A stretch of 64,000 nt of DNA from Planctomycetota bacterium (GTDB lineage: Bacteria > Planctomycetota > UBA8742 > UBA2392), in the NCBI GenBank assembly GCA_020845475.1, contig JADLFN010000002.1, positions 1-64,000 on the forward strand. Direction: 5' to 3'. The translations under genes were made by a program, and so were the position numbers. Numbering within the stretch: position 1 is the stretch's first letter; every line of letters starts with the position of its first letter. The notes beneath the pieces were generated by a model, which had not been told where the DNA came from, ran no database searches, and saw only the letters and a program-made list of their open reading frames with translations. This document shows, piece by piece, positions 1-9,780 of the stretch.

Positions 1-58
1 CGGACCCAAAAGCCTCCTGAAAATCCTGACTCAATCCTGTCCATCCTGTTGCTGGACG

Positions 59-940
59 CTACTTCTTCAAGGATTCCGCGCCGCCCACGATTTCGCTGAT
101 TTCCTGCGTGATTGCGGCCTGGCGGGCGCGGTTCAGGTTTCTTGTGAGGTACTTGATCATGTCTTCGGCGTTGTCGCTGGCGTTTTTCATGGCCGTGCGG
201 CGCGCGACCTGTTCGCCTGCCGTGTTCATGACGAGGCAAGTGTACGCCGTCTGCGTCACGTAGCGCGGCAGCAGCTCTTCGAGGATTTCCTTGGGCGAAG
301 GGCTGAAGATGAACTCGGGCAGCAGATAGGGCGAGTCACTCTTGATTTCGTCGGCCGGCGGGTCGATGGGCAGCAACTTGAGCACGGTCGGCGGCTGCGC
401 GCCCATGCTTTTCCAGTGGGCGTAGATCACGTGCACTTCGTCCACCTCGCCCTTGAGGAAGGCGTCAATCAACGGGTCAATCAGGCGGCGGGCGTCATCG
501 AAACTGGGCTTGTCGCCCATGTCATTGATCGTGCGATCCAGCGTGTAGCCCTGGAATTTCAGCGTGGAGATGCCCTTCTTGCCGCACACATCCAAGCGTA
601 CCTCGTGGCCGGCTTCCTTGTGATCAGCGACGGTCTTCTTGGCGAGGCGAATCAGGTTGGCATTGAAGCCGCCGCAAAGGCCGCGGTTGGCGGTGATGAG
701 CTGGACGGCGACCTTCTTGACGGGGCTGCGCTTTTGAATCAGCGGCAGGTTGAGCGAAACGCCGCCGCGCACAATCGCCGCCAGCATCTCGGACAGCTTG
801 GCCACATAGGGGCCGGCCGCGTTCACGCGATCCTGCGCGCGCTTCATTTTGCTTGTCGCCACCAGTTCCATCGTCTTGGTGATCTTCTTGGTCGAAGTCA
901 CCGAACGGATGCGGTTGCGGATTTCTTTGGTCTTAGCCAT
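59..940 (-). CDS. atpG: ATP synthase F1 subunit gamma
   Basis: This is the central stalk subunit that rotates inside the F1 alpha/beta hexamer and couples proton flow to ATP synthesis at the inner face of the cytoplasmic membrane. The 293-residue length is normal. The two most conserved stretches are present: the N-terminal helix (KEIRNRIRSV, then TKKITKTMELVATSKM) and the C-terminal helix (RARQAAITQEISEIVGGAE). These pack together as the coiled-coil rotor. The gene normally follows atpA in an atp operon. Here the upstream neighbour is the divergent holB, so the gene heads its own transcript. Any atpD partner would lie beyond the left edge of the window. Confidence 0.97.
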   Translation of the reverse strand: MAKTKEIRNRIRSVTSTKKITKTMELVATSKMKRAQDRVNAAGPYVAKLSEMLAAIVRGGVSLNLPLIQKRSPVKKVAVQLITANRGLCGGFNANLIRLAKKTVADHKEAGHEVRLDVCGKKGISTLKFQGYTLDRTINDMGDKPSFDDARRLIDPLIDAFLKGEVDEVHVIYAHWKSMGAQPPTVLKLLPIDPPADEIKSDSPYLLPEFIFSPSPKEILEELLPRYVTQTAYTCLVMNTAGEQVARRTAMKNASDNAEDMIKYLTRNLNRARQAAITQEISEIVGGAESLKK

Positions 941-963
941 AGTCTTCTAGCAGTTGAAGCAAA

Positions 964-1001
964 GGCCGGAGTGCCGGGCAAAGCCCGCCCCTCCGCCGGC
1001 C
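964..1001. repeat. GC-rich imperfect hairpin between atpG and holB
   Basis: The outer arms GGCCGGAG and CTCCGCCGGCC and the inner arms CGGGC and GCCCG around AAA form a long stem in the divergent intergenic region. There is no T-tract. It resembles the dispersed palindromic elements seen elsewhere in this window more than a terminator. No promoter could be assigned with confidence here. Confidence 0.5.
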
Positions 1002-1106
1002 CGTGCGGTCGCTCGGGCCGGGCAGAAGGCTGACTTCGTCAACCATCTGCTTGAAGGCGCGAGAGTGTCTTTATGGATGCGCCCCAAGTCAAGTAGAAGT
1101 AAGCCA

Positions 1107-2102
1107 ATGCTCGATGCCCTCAAACGACCCTTAGGTCACTCCCAAGTGCGCGCCTGGCTGCGCAATGTCGCCGCCACGGGCCGGCTTTCCGGCGGATACC
1201 TTTTCTTGGGCCCCGAAGGCATTGGCAAGCGCGGCATCGCCCTTGAATTCGCGGCCGCGCTGCGCTGCCTCAAGCCGCGCTCGGGCTGGGCCTGCGGCGA
1301 GTGCAACGAGTGCGTGCGCATTTCCCACGGCAATCACCCCAACGTGCGGCAATTCGCCAAGCCCGAGGACTCGCGCGACCTGCCCGTCGAACTCGTGCGC
1401 GAGATCTGCGATGAAGCCTCGCTTCGGCGCCTGGAGCCGGGCCGACGTGTATTCATCGTGGATGACGCCGACCGTTTCAATGAATCGAGCGCCAACGCCT
1501 TCCTCAAGACACTCGAAGAACCCCCGCAGGAGCTGACCTTCGTGCTGCTGGCCGCCAACTCGGCGCAGATGCTGGCCACGATCGTTTCGCGCTGCCAATC
1601 CGTGCGTTTCAGCCCCCTGACACAGGGCGAGCTTTCGCAGGCCGTGGCCGGCTTTGAGGGCCTGCCCTCGGGTGAAGAGCGCGAATTGCTGCTGCGCGTC
1701 GCGCAGGGCAGCCCCGGCCGCTTGATGCGCATGCTGGAGCTTGACGCACTCAAACTGGCGGAAGATTTTCTCGCCGCCACCATCCGCGACCCTTTCAAAG
1801 CCTCCGAAACACTGGGCGCGGCTTTGGCCAAGGGCGTCAGCGCCGACGCCGGAACCGAGGCCCTGCGCGAGCGGCTGCGCGACGTGCTGGCGGTGATTTC
1901 AGCCGTGCTGCGCGAGCGCATGGTGAGCGCGCTGGGCATCACCGGCGTGGCCAGTCTCGGGCGTGCGGTGAACGACGAAGCGGCAAGTGCCGACGCGCTC
2001 GTAGCCGCTCTCAATCGCCTTGAAACGCTACGCGAACGCATTGACGGCAACGCGAACCTGAAACTGGCGTGCGACGTTCTGGCGCTTGGCTATCCGGTCT
2101 AG
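1107..2102 (+). CDS. holB: DNA polymerase III subunit delta' (clamp-loader AAA+ protein)
   Basis: This is a clamp-loader subunit that helps open and load the beta sliding clamp. The N-terminal AAA+ domain shows a Walker A-like GPEGIGKR near residues 35-42, a four-cysteine zinc module ending CGECNEC, a DDAD in the Walker B position, TLEEPP, and an SRCQ sensor segment. This is the delta'/tau pattern. The C-terminal part is a helical collar of low similarity. I chose ATG 1107 because family similarity begins at MLDALKRPLGHSQ. ATG 1077 in the same frame would add ten residues. The frame is open further upstream but reads through the atpG-holB hairpin, so that stretch is unlikely to be coding. The lptD-like gene follows after 33 bp. 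Confidence 0.9.
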   Translation: MLDALKRPLGHSQVRAWLRNVAATGRLSGGYLFLGPEGIGKRGIALEFAAALRCLKPRSGWACGECNECVRISHGNHPNVRQFAKPEDSRDLPVELVREICDEASLRRLEPGRRVFIVDDADRFNESSANAFLKTLEEPPQELTFVLLAANSAQMLATIVSRCQSVRFSPLTQGELSQAVAGFEGLPSGEERELLLRVAQGSPGRLMRMLELDALKLAEDFLAATIRDPFKASETLGAALAKGVSADAGTEALRERLRDVLAVISAVLRERMVSALGITGVASLGRAVNDEAASADALVAALNRLETLRERIDGNANLKLACDVLALGYPV

Positions 2103-2135
2103 GGCAAGCTAGGGTAGTAACCCCCGAAGAACCCC

Positions 2136-4763
2136 ATGGGCTCAATGGCCAGACTTGCCATCGTTCTTGCGTTTGTGCTCAGCGCGGCTTTGTGCGCGCA
2201 GGGAGCCATGAAGCCGCCCGCTCCGCCGCAAGCGCCGGACGGCAAGCCCGTAGCGCCGCTGCCGCCAGAGCTCGAGCTGGCGTTCATCGCGCCCGAGGGC
2301 GTCGAGGTGTTTTTTGAATCGTGGCAGGAGCAAATGCCTGACGGCAAGCCCGGCCCCTATGTCGTGGCGCTGCCTTACGCCATTCAGCTCAAGTACCGCG
2401 ATGCCGGCGATGAAAAAACGCCCGCCAAGCGCATGGAACTGCTGGCCGACCAGGCGCTGATCTGGTTCGTGCCTGACAAGCCCGACGAAGCCGGCAAAGA
2501 CCCCCTCGGCACCCTGGCCGGCGGTGTTTCCCACGTGCAGATCTACGGCGAGGGCAACGTGCTGGTGCGCTACGAAGTGGGGCGCGAGACCTTGACCTTG
2601 CGCGCCGACCGCGTGTTCCTTGATTTCGAGCGCGGCCGCATTACTTCATTCAACCTCACGGGAAAGATGGACAACGTGCGCGCGCACACCGGCGGCGACC
2701 CTGATCCGGCCTCGAGCGACGAAGGGCCTGTGCGCGCGGGTATTGGCATCGGTGACGCCGCCGAGAAGGCCAGGAGCGCGCCCGATGATCTCGGCGCTCC
2801 TCCCGGCCAGAGCGATGCGCCCACACCTTCGGGCCAGCCGCGCTCTTTGCCGCAGGAGCGGGGGCAGCGGGTGTTCATGCGCGCCAAGACGCTGCGCGTG
2901 ATTGCGCTGTCCGAGAACCATAAGGAAGTCGAGCTGGAGAACGGCAGCGTTTCCTCGAGTTCGCTGGCGATTGCCAGCTATTCGCTGTCCAGCGAGCGTT
3001 TGCGAGTTGTGGTGCGCAAGGAGCGCAGCACGATTTACACCACACGCCCGGCCGTGCGCATCCTCGACTGGCCGCTGCTGACGCTGCCCGTTGAGGAATA
3101 TCGCTATGACCTCGACAGCGTGTTTCCGATCCGCCAGTTCGACATCATTTCAAACAGCCGCTTTGGACTTTCGCTGCGCACCTACATTGACGCCGTCGCC
3201 GTCTACGATTTTTTCGCCGACCCTGAGCCGCCGTTTCATCCGCTCGCGCTTGGCCCGCAGATTGACTACTACTCCAAGCGCGGCTGGGGCGGCGGAGTCA
3301 ACCTGGACTGGGGCGGCATCCAAGCTTTTGACGAACACGGCCGCGCCAGCCTGCGCACCTATCGCATTGTGGACCGCGGCGACGACCGCAAGCGCGCGCG
3401 CGACCTGGGCTGGTACCCGCTGGAGAACGAGGAGCGCGGGCGCGGGCAATCATGGCTGACCAAGAACTTCGGCGGAGGCTGGCAACTGGACAGCATCTTT
3501 GGCTACTACAGCGATCGCAACTTCCGCCAGGAATTCTACGAGCGCGAACACTACGCGAACTTGCCCACTCAAAGCTTCATCCGCCTCACCAAGCGCTTCA
3601 ACGATATGAATGCCTACCTGTTCATACTGCCGCGTGTGAACCCCTACGAAAGCATGACGGAGTACCTGCCCAACCTGGGCTTTGACGTGCAGCGCACGGC
3701 GGTTGGAGACTTCGGGCTGGTGATGTCAAGCCACACCGATATCGCCATGCTGCGCTGGCAGCCGCCAAAGGATGTCGATGCCGAAATCATCACGGCACCG
3801 CGCGTGGACTCCAGCAACTGGTTCAATATGCCGATCGACCTGCGCTACCTTACGGTCGATCCCTTCGCCGGCGCGCGCGTGACCGTGGCGCAGCAGTTCC
3901 TCGAGATTCCGCGCGGGCCGCGCCCTGGCCTTTCGCCGCAGGGCACTTTTCCGGGCATGAGGCCGGGCGATGACCGCAAGTCGGGGCTGCTCTATCGCAT
4001 CCTGCCGTTCTTTGGCGTGAACATGCAGACGTTTTTCACCGGCACGTTCCCGGGCGTGCGCGTGCCGGGCCTGGGCATTTCCGGCCTGCGCCATGTAATG
4101 CAGCCCTATGTGCGCTACACCAACGTGGCCTACAACAGCCTTGACGACGTTCCCGAGCGCGCGTTTGTTCCTTTCGACAGCGTGGACGTGCTTGACGAGT
4201 TCCATGAAGTGCGTGTGGGCTTTCGCAATCGGCTGCAGACCCGCCAGGGCTGGGGCCAGGATCGCAGAACCGTGGATTACCTCGACCTGCTGGTGGAAGT
4301 TCCGATCTACCCCAACCCGCGCCGCGACAACTTCAATCGCGTGTTTGGCCAGTTCGAGTTCAGCGGCGTGTGGCGGCCCGCTCCGGGCTTTTCCATCTCG
4401 GGCCAGGGATTTTACGACGCTTATGAAGGCACCTTCACGCGCGCCAGCGCCAGCTTCAACATGGACTTCACGGATGTAATGCGCGGCAGCGTTTACTACC
4501 GCCTGCTGCGCGACATTCACCAGGTAATCGGCGTCAACGTGCAGCTCACGCTTTCGGAGGTTTACGGCGTGAAGCTGCTTCAAGAATATGACCTCGAGCA
4601 GGGCAAATTCCGCGACACTCGCATTGAACTCACTCGAGATGTGCTGGAGGCGTTTACGCTGGGGTTTGTGTTCGTGCGCGATGCCGCGCAGGGTGACATC
4701 GGCTTCTATTTCACGATCAGCGCCAGTTTCGCGGGCCCCAGCGGGAGCCGGCTGCTGCGCTAA
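2136..4763 (+). CDS. lptD: LptD/OstA-like outer-membrane LPS-assembly protein
   Basis: This protein probably inserts lipopolysaccharide or a related lipid into the outer membrane. It is 875 residues long and starts with a signal peptide (ARLAIVLAFVLSAALCAQG). The N-terminal half resembles an OstA/LptA beta-jellyroll. A Pro/Gly/Asp-rich linker interrupts it around residues 180-240. A long C-terminal region of alternating aromatic and charged strands is typical of an outer-membrane barrel, and the segment around RILDWPLLTLPVEEYRYD corresponds to the start of the LptD barrel. Internal ATG 2145 is an alternative start. The symbol is used at family level. No lptA, lptB or lptC lies in the window. 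The presence of this gene supports a two-membrane envelope. Confidence 0.75.
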   Translation: MGSMARLAIVLAFVLSAALCAQGAMKPPAPPQAPDGKPVAPLPPELELAFIAPEGVEVFFESWQEQMPDGKPGPYVVALPYAIQLKYRDAGDEKTPAKRMELLADQALIWFVPDKPDEAGKDPLGTLAGGVSHVQIYGEGNVLVRYEVGRETLTLRADRVFLDFERGRITSFNLTGKMDNVRAHTGGDPDPASSDEGPVRAGIGIGDAAEKARSAPDDLGAPPGQSDAPTPSGQPRSLPQERGQRVFMRAKTLRVIALSENHKEVELENGSVSSSSLAIASYSLSSERLRVVVRKERSTIYTTRPAVRILDWPLLTLPVEEYRYDLDSVFPIRQFDIISNSRFGLSLRTYIDAVAVYDFFADPEPPFHPLALGPQIDYYSKRGWGGGVNLDWGGIQAFDEHGRASLRTYRIVDRGDDRKRARDLGWYPLENEERGRGQSWLTKNFGGGWQLDSIFGYYSDRNFRQEFYEREHYANLPTQSFIRLTKRFNDMNAYLFILPRVNPYESMTEYLPNLGFDVQRTAVGDFGLVMSSHTDIAMLRWQPPKDVDAEIITAPRVDSSNWFNMPIDLRYLTVDPFAGARVTVAQQFLEIPRGPRPGLSPQGTFPGMRPGDDRKSGLLYRILPFFGVNMQTFFTGTFPGVRVPGLGISGLRHVMQPYVRYTNVAYNSLDDVPERAFVPFDSVDVLDEFHEVRVGFRNRLQTRQGWGQDRRTVDYLDLLVEVPIYPNPRRDNFNRVFGQFEFSGVWRPAPGFSISGQGFYDAYEGTFTRASASFNMDFTDVMRGSVYYRLLRDIHQVIGVNVQLTLSEVYGVKLLQEYDLEQGKFRDTRIELTRDVLEAFTLGFVFVRDAAQGDIGFYFTISASFAGPSGSRLLR

Positions 4764-4872
4764 GGCGCCATTTGCATTTGCCAATTCACAATGCTCAATT
4801 CACAACACCGCACGCACGCGGGGCTTGTAGATTGAGGCCGCAGATAACAGCCATCACAAAGGGTTGCAGCTT

Positions 4873-6189
4873 ATGAAAATTTCAATCGTCGGTTCCGGCC
4901 ACGTCGGCCTTACCACCGCCATCTGTTTTGCCGAAAAGGGCCACGAAGTTCTCTGCGTGGACCATGACACCGAGAAGCTGGCGCGCCTGAAGAACGGCGA
5001 AGTCTGGTTCCATGAGCCGAAACTGCCGGAGCTGCTCAAGAAACACTTCGCGCAAAAACGCATCCGCTTCTCGGAGAGCACGGCCGAGGCCGTGAAATTC
5101 GCGCAGGCGATATTCATCTGTGTAGGCACCCCCACGGGTGAAAGCGGCCGCGCCGACATGCGCTTTGTCGAAAAGGTCGCACGCGACATCGCCGAAAGCA
5201 TCACCGAGTATCGCCTGATCGTCGAAAAGAGCACCGTCCCGATCATGACCGGCGACCGCGTGAAAAACACGATCCGCCGTTACGTCAAGAGCGACGCGCA
5301 TTTTGACGTGGCCAGCAATCCCGAATTCCTGCGCGAAGGCAGCGCCATTGACGACACGCTCAAGCCCGACCGCATCGTGATCGGCGTTGATTCCGCCAAG
5401 GCGGAAACGCTGCTGCGCGAAATCTACGCGCCCTTTGAAGCGCCCATGATTGTTACCAGCATCGGCAGCGCCGAGCTCATCAAACACGCCAGCAACAGCT
5501 TCCTGGCGCTCAAGATCAGCTTCATCAACTGGATTGCGCGAGTGTGCGAACACAGCGGCGCCGACGTGCACGAAGTCGCGCGCGGCATGGGCCTCGATGC
5601 GCGCATCGGCGCGCACTTTCTCAATCCCGGCATCGGCTATGGCGGCAGTTGCTTCCCCAAGGATGTTGAAGCGCTCGCAGCCATCAGCGAAGACATGGGC
5701 GTGGAAGCGCCGCTGATCCGTTTGATCAGCCAGATCAACCGTGAGCAGCGTGAGCACTTCTACGAAACGATCCAGCACGAACTGTGGGTGCTGCAGGACA
5801 AGACGCTGGCCTTCTGGGGCCTGAGCTTCAAACCCAACACCGATGACCTGCGCGAAGCGCCCAGCGTGTGGCTTGCGCAGAAGCTGCTCAAGGCCGGGGC
5901 GAAGCTGCGCGTACACGACCCCGTGGCCATGCCCGCCTTCAAGAAACTCGTGCCTGACGCTTACTTCGCACGCGATCCGCTGGATGCCACCAGCGGCGCC
6001 GACGCGCTCGTGGTCTGCACCGAGTGGCCGCAGTATCGCGATGTCGATCTCGCCAAGGTCAAGGCCACCCTGCGCGTGCCGATGATTTTCGACGGACGCA
6101 ATGCGCTGGACCGCAAACAGGCCGAGGATCTGGGCATGACGCTGATCGGGATTGGCAAAAAGCGCATCGGCCCGCACGCCAAACGTTAG
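4873..6189 (+). CDS. ugd: UDP-glucose 6-dehydrogenase
   Basis: The enzyme oxidises UDP-glucose to UDP-glucuronate with two NAD+, supplying sugar acids for surface polysaccharides. The Rossmann motif GSGHVGL lies at the N-terminus. VGTPTGESGRADM and ASNPEFLREGSAIDD are family signatures, and the catalytic cysteine sits in GGSCFPKD. The length of 438 residues is standard. I prefer ATG 4873 over an in-frame TTG nine bases earlier because similarity starts at MKISIVGSG. AAAGGG lies just upstream as a weak ribosome site. It shares a strand with lptD-like and tsaD, but gaps of about 110 and 25 bp leave co-transcription open. Confidence 0.95.
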   Translation: MKISIVGSGHVGLTTAICFAEKGHEVLCVDHDTEKLARLKNGEVWFHEPKLPELLKKHFAQKRIRFSESTAEAVKFAQAIFICVGTPTGESGRADMRFVEKVARDIAESITEYRLIVEKSTVPIMTGDRVKNTIRRYVKSDAHFDVASNPEFLREGSAIDDTLKPDRIVIGVDSAKAETLLREIYAPFEAPMIVTSIGSAELIKHASNSFLALKISFINWIARVCEHSGADVHEVARGMGLDARIGAHFLNPGIGYGGSCFPKDVEALAAISEDMGVEAPLIRLISQINREQREHFYETIQHELWVLQDKTLAFWGLSFKPNTDDLREAPSVWLAQKLLKAGAKLRVHDPVAMPAFKKLVPDAYFARDPLDATSGADALVVCTEWPQYRDVDLAKVKATLRVPMIFDGRNALDRKQAEDLGMTLIGIGKKRIGPHAKR

Positions 6190-6213
6190 CGCATCTTGTA
6201 AATTGTTCGAACT

Positions 6214-7347
6214 ATGCTGATTCTTGGAATCGAATCTTCCTGTGATGACACTGCCCTGGCCCTGGTCGAGGACGGCAGGAAAATCCGCGCCTCGGTTGTA
6301 AGCAATCAGGCCAAGCTTCACGAAAAGTATGGCGGCATCGTGCCCGAAGTGGCATGCCGCGCGCACTATGAAGTGCTGTTGCCCTTGCTTGATGATCTGC
6401 TCAAGCAGGCGGGTATCACGCTTGCCCAGGTTGACGCCATCGCGGTCACCAATCGGCCCGGCCTTGTGGGCTCGCTTTACGTGGGTCTTTCCGCCGCCAA
6501 GGCGCTGGCCTGGGCCGCGCTCAAGCCTTTGGTTTCGGTCGATCACATTGAAGCGCACATTTATGCGGCCCACCTCTCTGAAGATGCGCCGCAGTATCCA
6601 TACGTCTCGGTCGTGGTCAGCGGCGGCCACACGGACGTTTTCTTTACCGAGGGGCCCACGCAGCATAAGCCGGTCACGCGCACGCTCGATGACGCCGCCG
6701 GTGAGTGCTTTGACAAAGTGGCGGCGCTGCTGGGCGTGGGTTATCCCGGCGGGCCGGCCATCCAGCTCACCAGCCTGGGCGGCAATCGCGATGCAGTGAA
6801 CTATCCGCGTGGCGATGGCGGGCCTGACGGCACGCAGATCAGCTTCTCCGGCCTGAAAACAGCCGTGCTCAACGACCTGAAGAAGCGAGGCTTCATCATT
6901 GATGCCGCGCGCAATTCGGGCCGCGCGCTCAACGCGCGCATCCCCGAGCCGAACACCAAGAGCGTCACACGCACGCTCAACGTGCGCCTGCCGCTGGCGG
7001 ATATCGCGGCGAGCTTCCAGGAAGCGGCCTGCGACATCATCGTGCGCGCCACGCTGGCGGCGACGCGCAAGATGCGCTGCAAGAGCGTGGTGCTTGCCGG
7101 CGGCGTGGCCGCCAACAAGCGTTTGCGTGAAAAACTGGCCGAGGCCTGTGAGGCGCAGAAGAAAACCAGATTCATCGCGCCGCCGCTGAACCTGTGCACG
7201 GACAACGCGGTCATGGTGGCGGGCCTGGGCTTTCACGAGCTGCTGCAGGGCAAGCGCCAGGGGCTCGACCTCGACGTCATGCCCAACAAGGACGAAAAGC
7301 GCGAGAAGCAAAAGCTCAAGCTCTCAAAAAAGCCGCTGGGGGGATAA
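6214..7347 (+). CDS. tsaD: tRNA N6-adenosine threonylcarbamoyltransferase
   Basis: TsaD transfers the threonylcarbamoyl group to A37 of tRNAs that read ANN codons. The start MLILGIESSCDDT is the family signature, and the metal-binding HIEAH motif is near residue 110. The ASKHA nucleotide-binding segments VVSGGHT and LAGGVAANKRLR are present. The protein has 377 residues including a lysine-rich C-terminal tail of about 20 residues that is probably dispensable. A short insertion near residues 235-250 (AARNSGRALNARIPEP) is unusual. The rhomboid gene starts four bases downstream, suggesting translational coupling. TsaB and TsaE are not in the window. Confidence 0.96.
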   Translation: MLILGIESSCDDTALALVEDGRKIRASVVSNQAKLHEKYGGIVPEVACRAHYEVLLPLLDDLLKQAGITLAQVDAIAVTNRPGLVGSLYVGLSAAKALAWAALKPLVSVDHIEAHIYAAHLSEDAPQYPYVSVVVSGGHTDVFFTEGPTQHKPVTRTLDDAAGECFDKVAALLGVGYPGGPAIQLTSLGGNRDAVNYPRGDGGPDGTQISFSGLKTAVLNDLKKRGFIIDAARNSGRALNARIPEPNTKSVTRTLNVRLPLADIAASFQEAACDIIVRATLAATRKMRCKSVVLAGGVAANKRLREKLAEACEAQKKTRFIAPPLNLCTDNAVMVAGLGFHELLQGKRQGLDLDVMPNKDEKREKQKLKLSKKPLGG

Positions 7348-7350
7348 CCC

Positions 7351-8331
7351 GTGGCCATCTATCGCTTCAACCCCCGCGCTGTACGCGAACCTGCAACTTA
7401 TGTGCTGATCGGCCTCAATACCGCGCTCGCGCTCGTGGACGGCTTCACGAATGAGCTGATTTCGCGCCTGTTCTGGGCGCGCGGCTTCGATGTTTACTAT
7501 GGTGATTATTGGCGCCCGCTGGCGGCCGGCTTTGCCCATGCCACGCCCATGCACATCATGATGAACATGTACTCGCTCTTCGTGCTGGGCAAGTTGATTG
7601 AACCGCTATACGGCACGAAGCGCTTTCTGCTCATATATTTTGTGGCGCTTCTGGGAGGCTCCGCCCTTTCGCTTGCGTTGAGCGACCCAAACACCGCCAT
7701 GCTTGGAGCCTCCGGAGCGATTTTTGGCTTGTTTGGCGCGTTGCTGGGCTACCTGTTTTCACGCACGGGAAGCTGGCAGGGTGTGTGGTCAACACCTTAC
7801 GGTCGGCAACTGATCATCGTGCTGGCGCTCAACACCTATTTGAGCCTGCTGCCCGGCATCAGCTTGCTGGGACACCTCGGCGGATTCGTGCCGGGATTCT
7901 TCCTGGGCGTTTTCTATGAGCGAAAGATGAGCCGGCGCGCGTCTACTAACGACCACGCGACGTATTGGCTGGTGATCGTCGGCGTGCCGTTGCTGAATAT
8001 CTACAGCTGTGTCCCGTTCAACCGCGCAGGCTACATCGCCGTGCAGGCGCTCAAGGCTTACGAATCGGGAGACCTTGAGCGCGGCGACGAACTGCGCAGT
8101 CAAGCAGGCAACGCCAACCGGGCCTCTCAGCCAGGAACCCAGAAAATGCTGGGCCATCTCGAGAAGTGGCGCGTTGATTTGTCAGACAAGGACAATGAAC
8201 TTTCCCTTTTCTGGCTCAGGATGCCGCTCACGCAGGTGAAGGGCGTTCCGCTGGTTTCAGATGAGGGTCCCATCAATGTCCCCTTTGAGTTTCTTGAGCC
8301 AAGGGAATCTGAGTCACGCCCTATTCGCTGA
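7351..8331 (+). CDS. rhomboid family intramembrane serine protease
   Basis: Rhomboids cleave transmembrane helices within the membrane. The sequence shows about six hydrophobic segments. The serine motif GASGAIFGLFGALLG carries the catalytic Ser, and the catalytic His lies in LLGHLGGFVPGFFLG. HIMMNMYSLFVLG matches the conserved HxxxN region of TM2. The start is GTG 7351, four bases after the tsaD stop, with GGGGGGA upstream. A soluble C-terminal tail of about 110 residues has no recognisable domain and may be regulatory. The substrate is unknown. Confidence 0.9.
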   Translation: MAIYRFNPRAVREPATYVLIGLNTALALVDGFTNELISRLFWARGFDVYYGDYWRPLAAGFAHATPMHIMMNMYSLFVLGKLIEPLYGTKRFLLIYFVALLGGSALSLALSDPNTAMLGASGAIFGLFGALLGYLFSRTGSWQGVWSTPYGRQLIIVLALNTYLSLLPGISLLGHLGGFVPGFFLGVFYERKMSRRASTNDHATYWLVIVGVPLLNIYSCVPFNRAGYIAVQALKAYESGDLERGDELRSQAGNANRASQPGTQKMLGHLEKWRVDLSDKDNELSLFWLRMPLTQVKGVPLVSDEGPINVPFEFLEPRESESRPIR

Positions 8332-8438
8332 CATCGGTGACCTTGCAAAAGGTAACTGCTTCGCGTTCTCCGCGCCTTCGCGTCGATTCCTCGCTTCAAA
8401 CCGTTGCATCGCCGCGTAGCCGCGCCTAAAGTCCCGCC

Positions 8439-9725
8439 ATGGCCACGAACCAGGAAGCCTTTGACGAAGCCAAGCAGTTCATCCCCGGCGGCGTGAACAG
8501 CCCCGTGCGCGCCTTTCGCGCCGTCGGCGGCACGCCTTTGTTTTTTGCTTCGGGCTTTGGCTGCAAAGTGACCGACATCGAAGGCCACGAGCACATCGAT
8601 TACGTTGGCTCCTGGGGCCCGCATATCCTGGGCCACGCCCCCGAGAAAATCGTCGCCGCCATCACGCGCGCGGCGCGCGCCAGCACCAGCTTTGGCGCCC
8701 CCACCGTCAGCGAAACCGCGCTCGCCAAGGCCATCACCGAAGACTACCCCAACTGCGAACGCGTGCGCCTGACCAACAGCGGCACCGAAGCCGTCATGAG
8801 CGCGTTGCGCCTCGCGCGCGGCTACACGCACCGCAACAAGATCGTGAAGTTTGCTGGCTGCTACCACGGCCATGTGGATTCATTGCTCGTTGCCGCCGGC
8901 TCCGGCGCGCTGACGTTTGGGTCGCCCGACAGCGGCGGCGTGACGCCAGGCGTTGCAGCCGACACGATCGTGCTGCCCTATAACGATGTGGATTCCGTCG
9001 AGCGCGCCTTTGCCGCCCATGGCAACGAGATCGCAGCCACGATTGTCGAACCCGTCGCAGGCAACATGGGTGTAGTGTTGCCCACGCGCGGTTTCCTGGA
9101 GAGCATTGCCGCCATCACGCGCGAAAACGGCGGTCTGTTCATCATGGACGAAGTGATGACCGGCTATCGCGTGGCACTGGGCGGCGCGCAGCAGTTGCTC
9201 AATGTGCTGCCTGATCTCACGGTGCTTGGAAAAATCATCGGCGGCGGCATGCCGCTGGCGGCCTTTGGCGGGCGCGCCGAAATCATGGATCAGCTTGCGC
9301 CGCTGGGTCCTGTGTACCAGGCGGGCACGCTATCGGGCAACCCCGTTGCCGTCGCGGCGGGCCTGGCGGCCCTGACGCAACTGCGATCGCACCGCGAAAT
9401 CTACGCCCGCCTGGAAGTGCTCGGCGCGCGCCTGGCGGTGGGACTTGCCGAGGGCGCGGAACGGGCCGGCGTGCCCGTTTACGTCGCGCGCTGCGGCTCA
9501 ATGATTACCGTTTACTTCCAGCACGGCCCCGTGCGCCATTTGGCCGACGCAAAGAAGAGCGACACCGCGCGCTTCTCGAAGTTTCACGCCGCTATGCTCA
9601 AGCGCGGCCATTATCTCCCGCCCAGCCAGTTCGAAGCCTGGTTCGTTTCCAACGCGCACACCTTTGCCGACATCGACAAAACCGTGGATGCCGCCAGGGA
9701 AGCGTTTGCGGAATCGCTTTCTTAG
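8439..9725 (+). CDS. hemL: glutamate-1-semialdehyde 2,1-aminomutase
   Basis: This PLP enzyme converts glutamate-1-semialdehyde to 5-aminolevulinate in the C5 route of tetrapyrrole synthesis. PGGVNSPVRAF at the N-terminus is the family signature. The PLP-binding lysine lies in LGKIIGGGMPLAAFGG, and AGTLSGNPVAVAAGLA completes the site. The 428-residue length is standard. The gene implies heme or corrinoid synthesis by the C5 pathway, which fits the B12-dependent protein at the right end of the window. The 107 bp upstream hold nothing I recognise. Confidence 0.97.
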   Translation: MATNQEAFDEAKQFIPGGVNSPVRAFRAVGGTPLFFASGFGCKVTDIEGHEHIDYVGSWGPHILGHAPEKIVAAITRAARASTSFGAPTVSETALAKAITEDYPNCERVRLTNSGTEAVMSALRLARGYTHRNKIVKFAGCYHGHVDSLLVAAGSGALTFGSPDSGGVTPGVAADTIVLPYNDVDSVERAFAAHGNEIAATIVEPVAGNMGVVLPTRGFLESIAAITRENGGLFIMDEVMTGYRVALGGAQQLLNVLPDLTVLGKIIGGGMPLAAFGGRAEIMDQLAPLGPVYQAGTLSGNPVAVAAGLAALTQLRSHREIYARLEVLGARLAVGLAEGAERAGVPVYVARCGSMITVYFQHGPVRHLADAKKSDTARFSKFHAAMLKRGHYLPPSQFEAWFVSNAHTFADIDKTVDAAREAFAESLS

Positions 9726-9780
9726 GTCCCTTTTCGAAACATCCCTTCGACATCGCGCGTTAATAGTGTAGGAGACGCGC

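Noticed and set aside
4882-7311. 809-codon open frame antisense to ugd and tsaD
   Set aside because: It is an open-frame artefact of high GC. Both sense genes are strongly conserved and the antisense product has no motifs.
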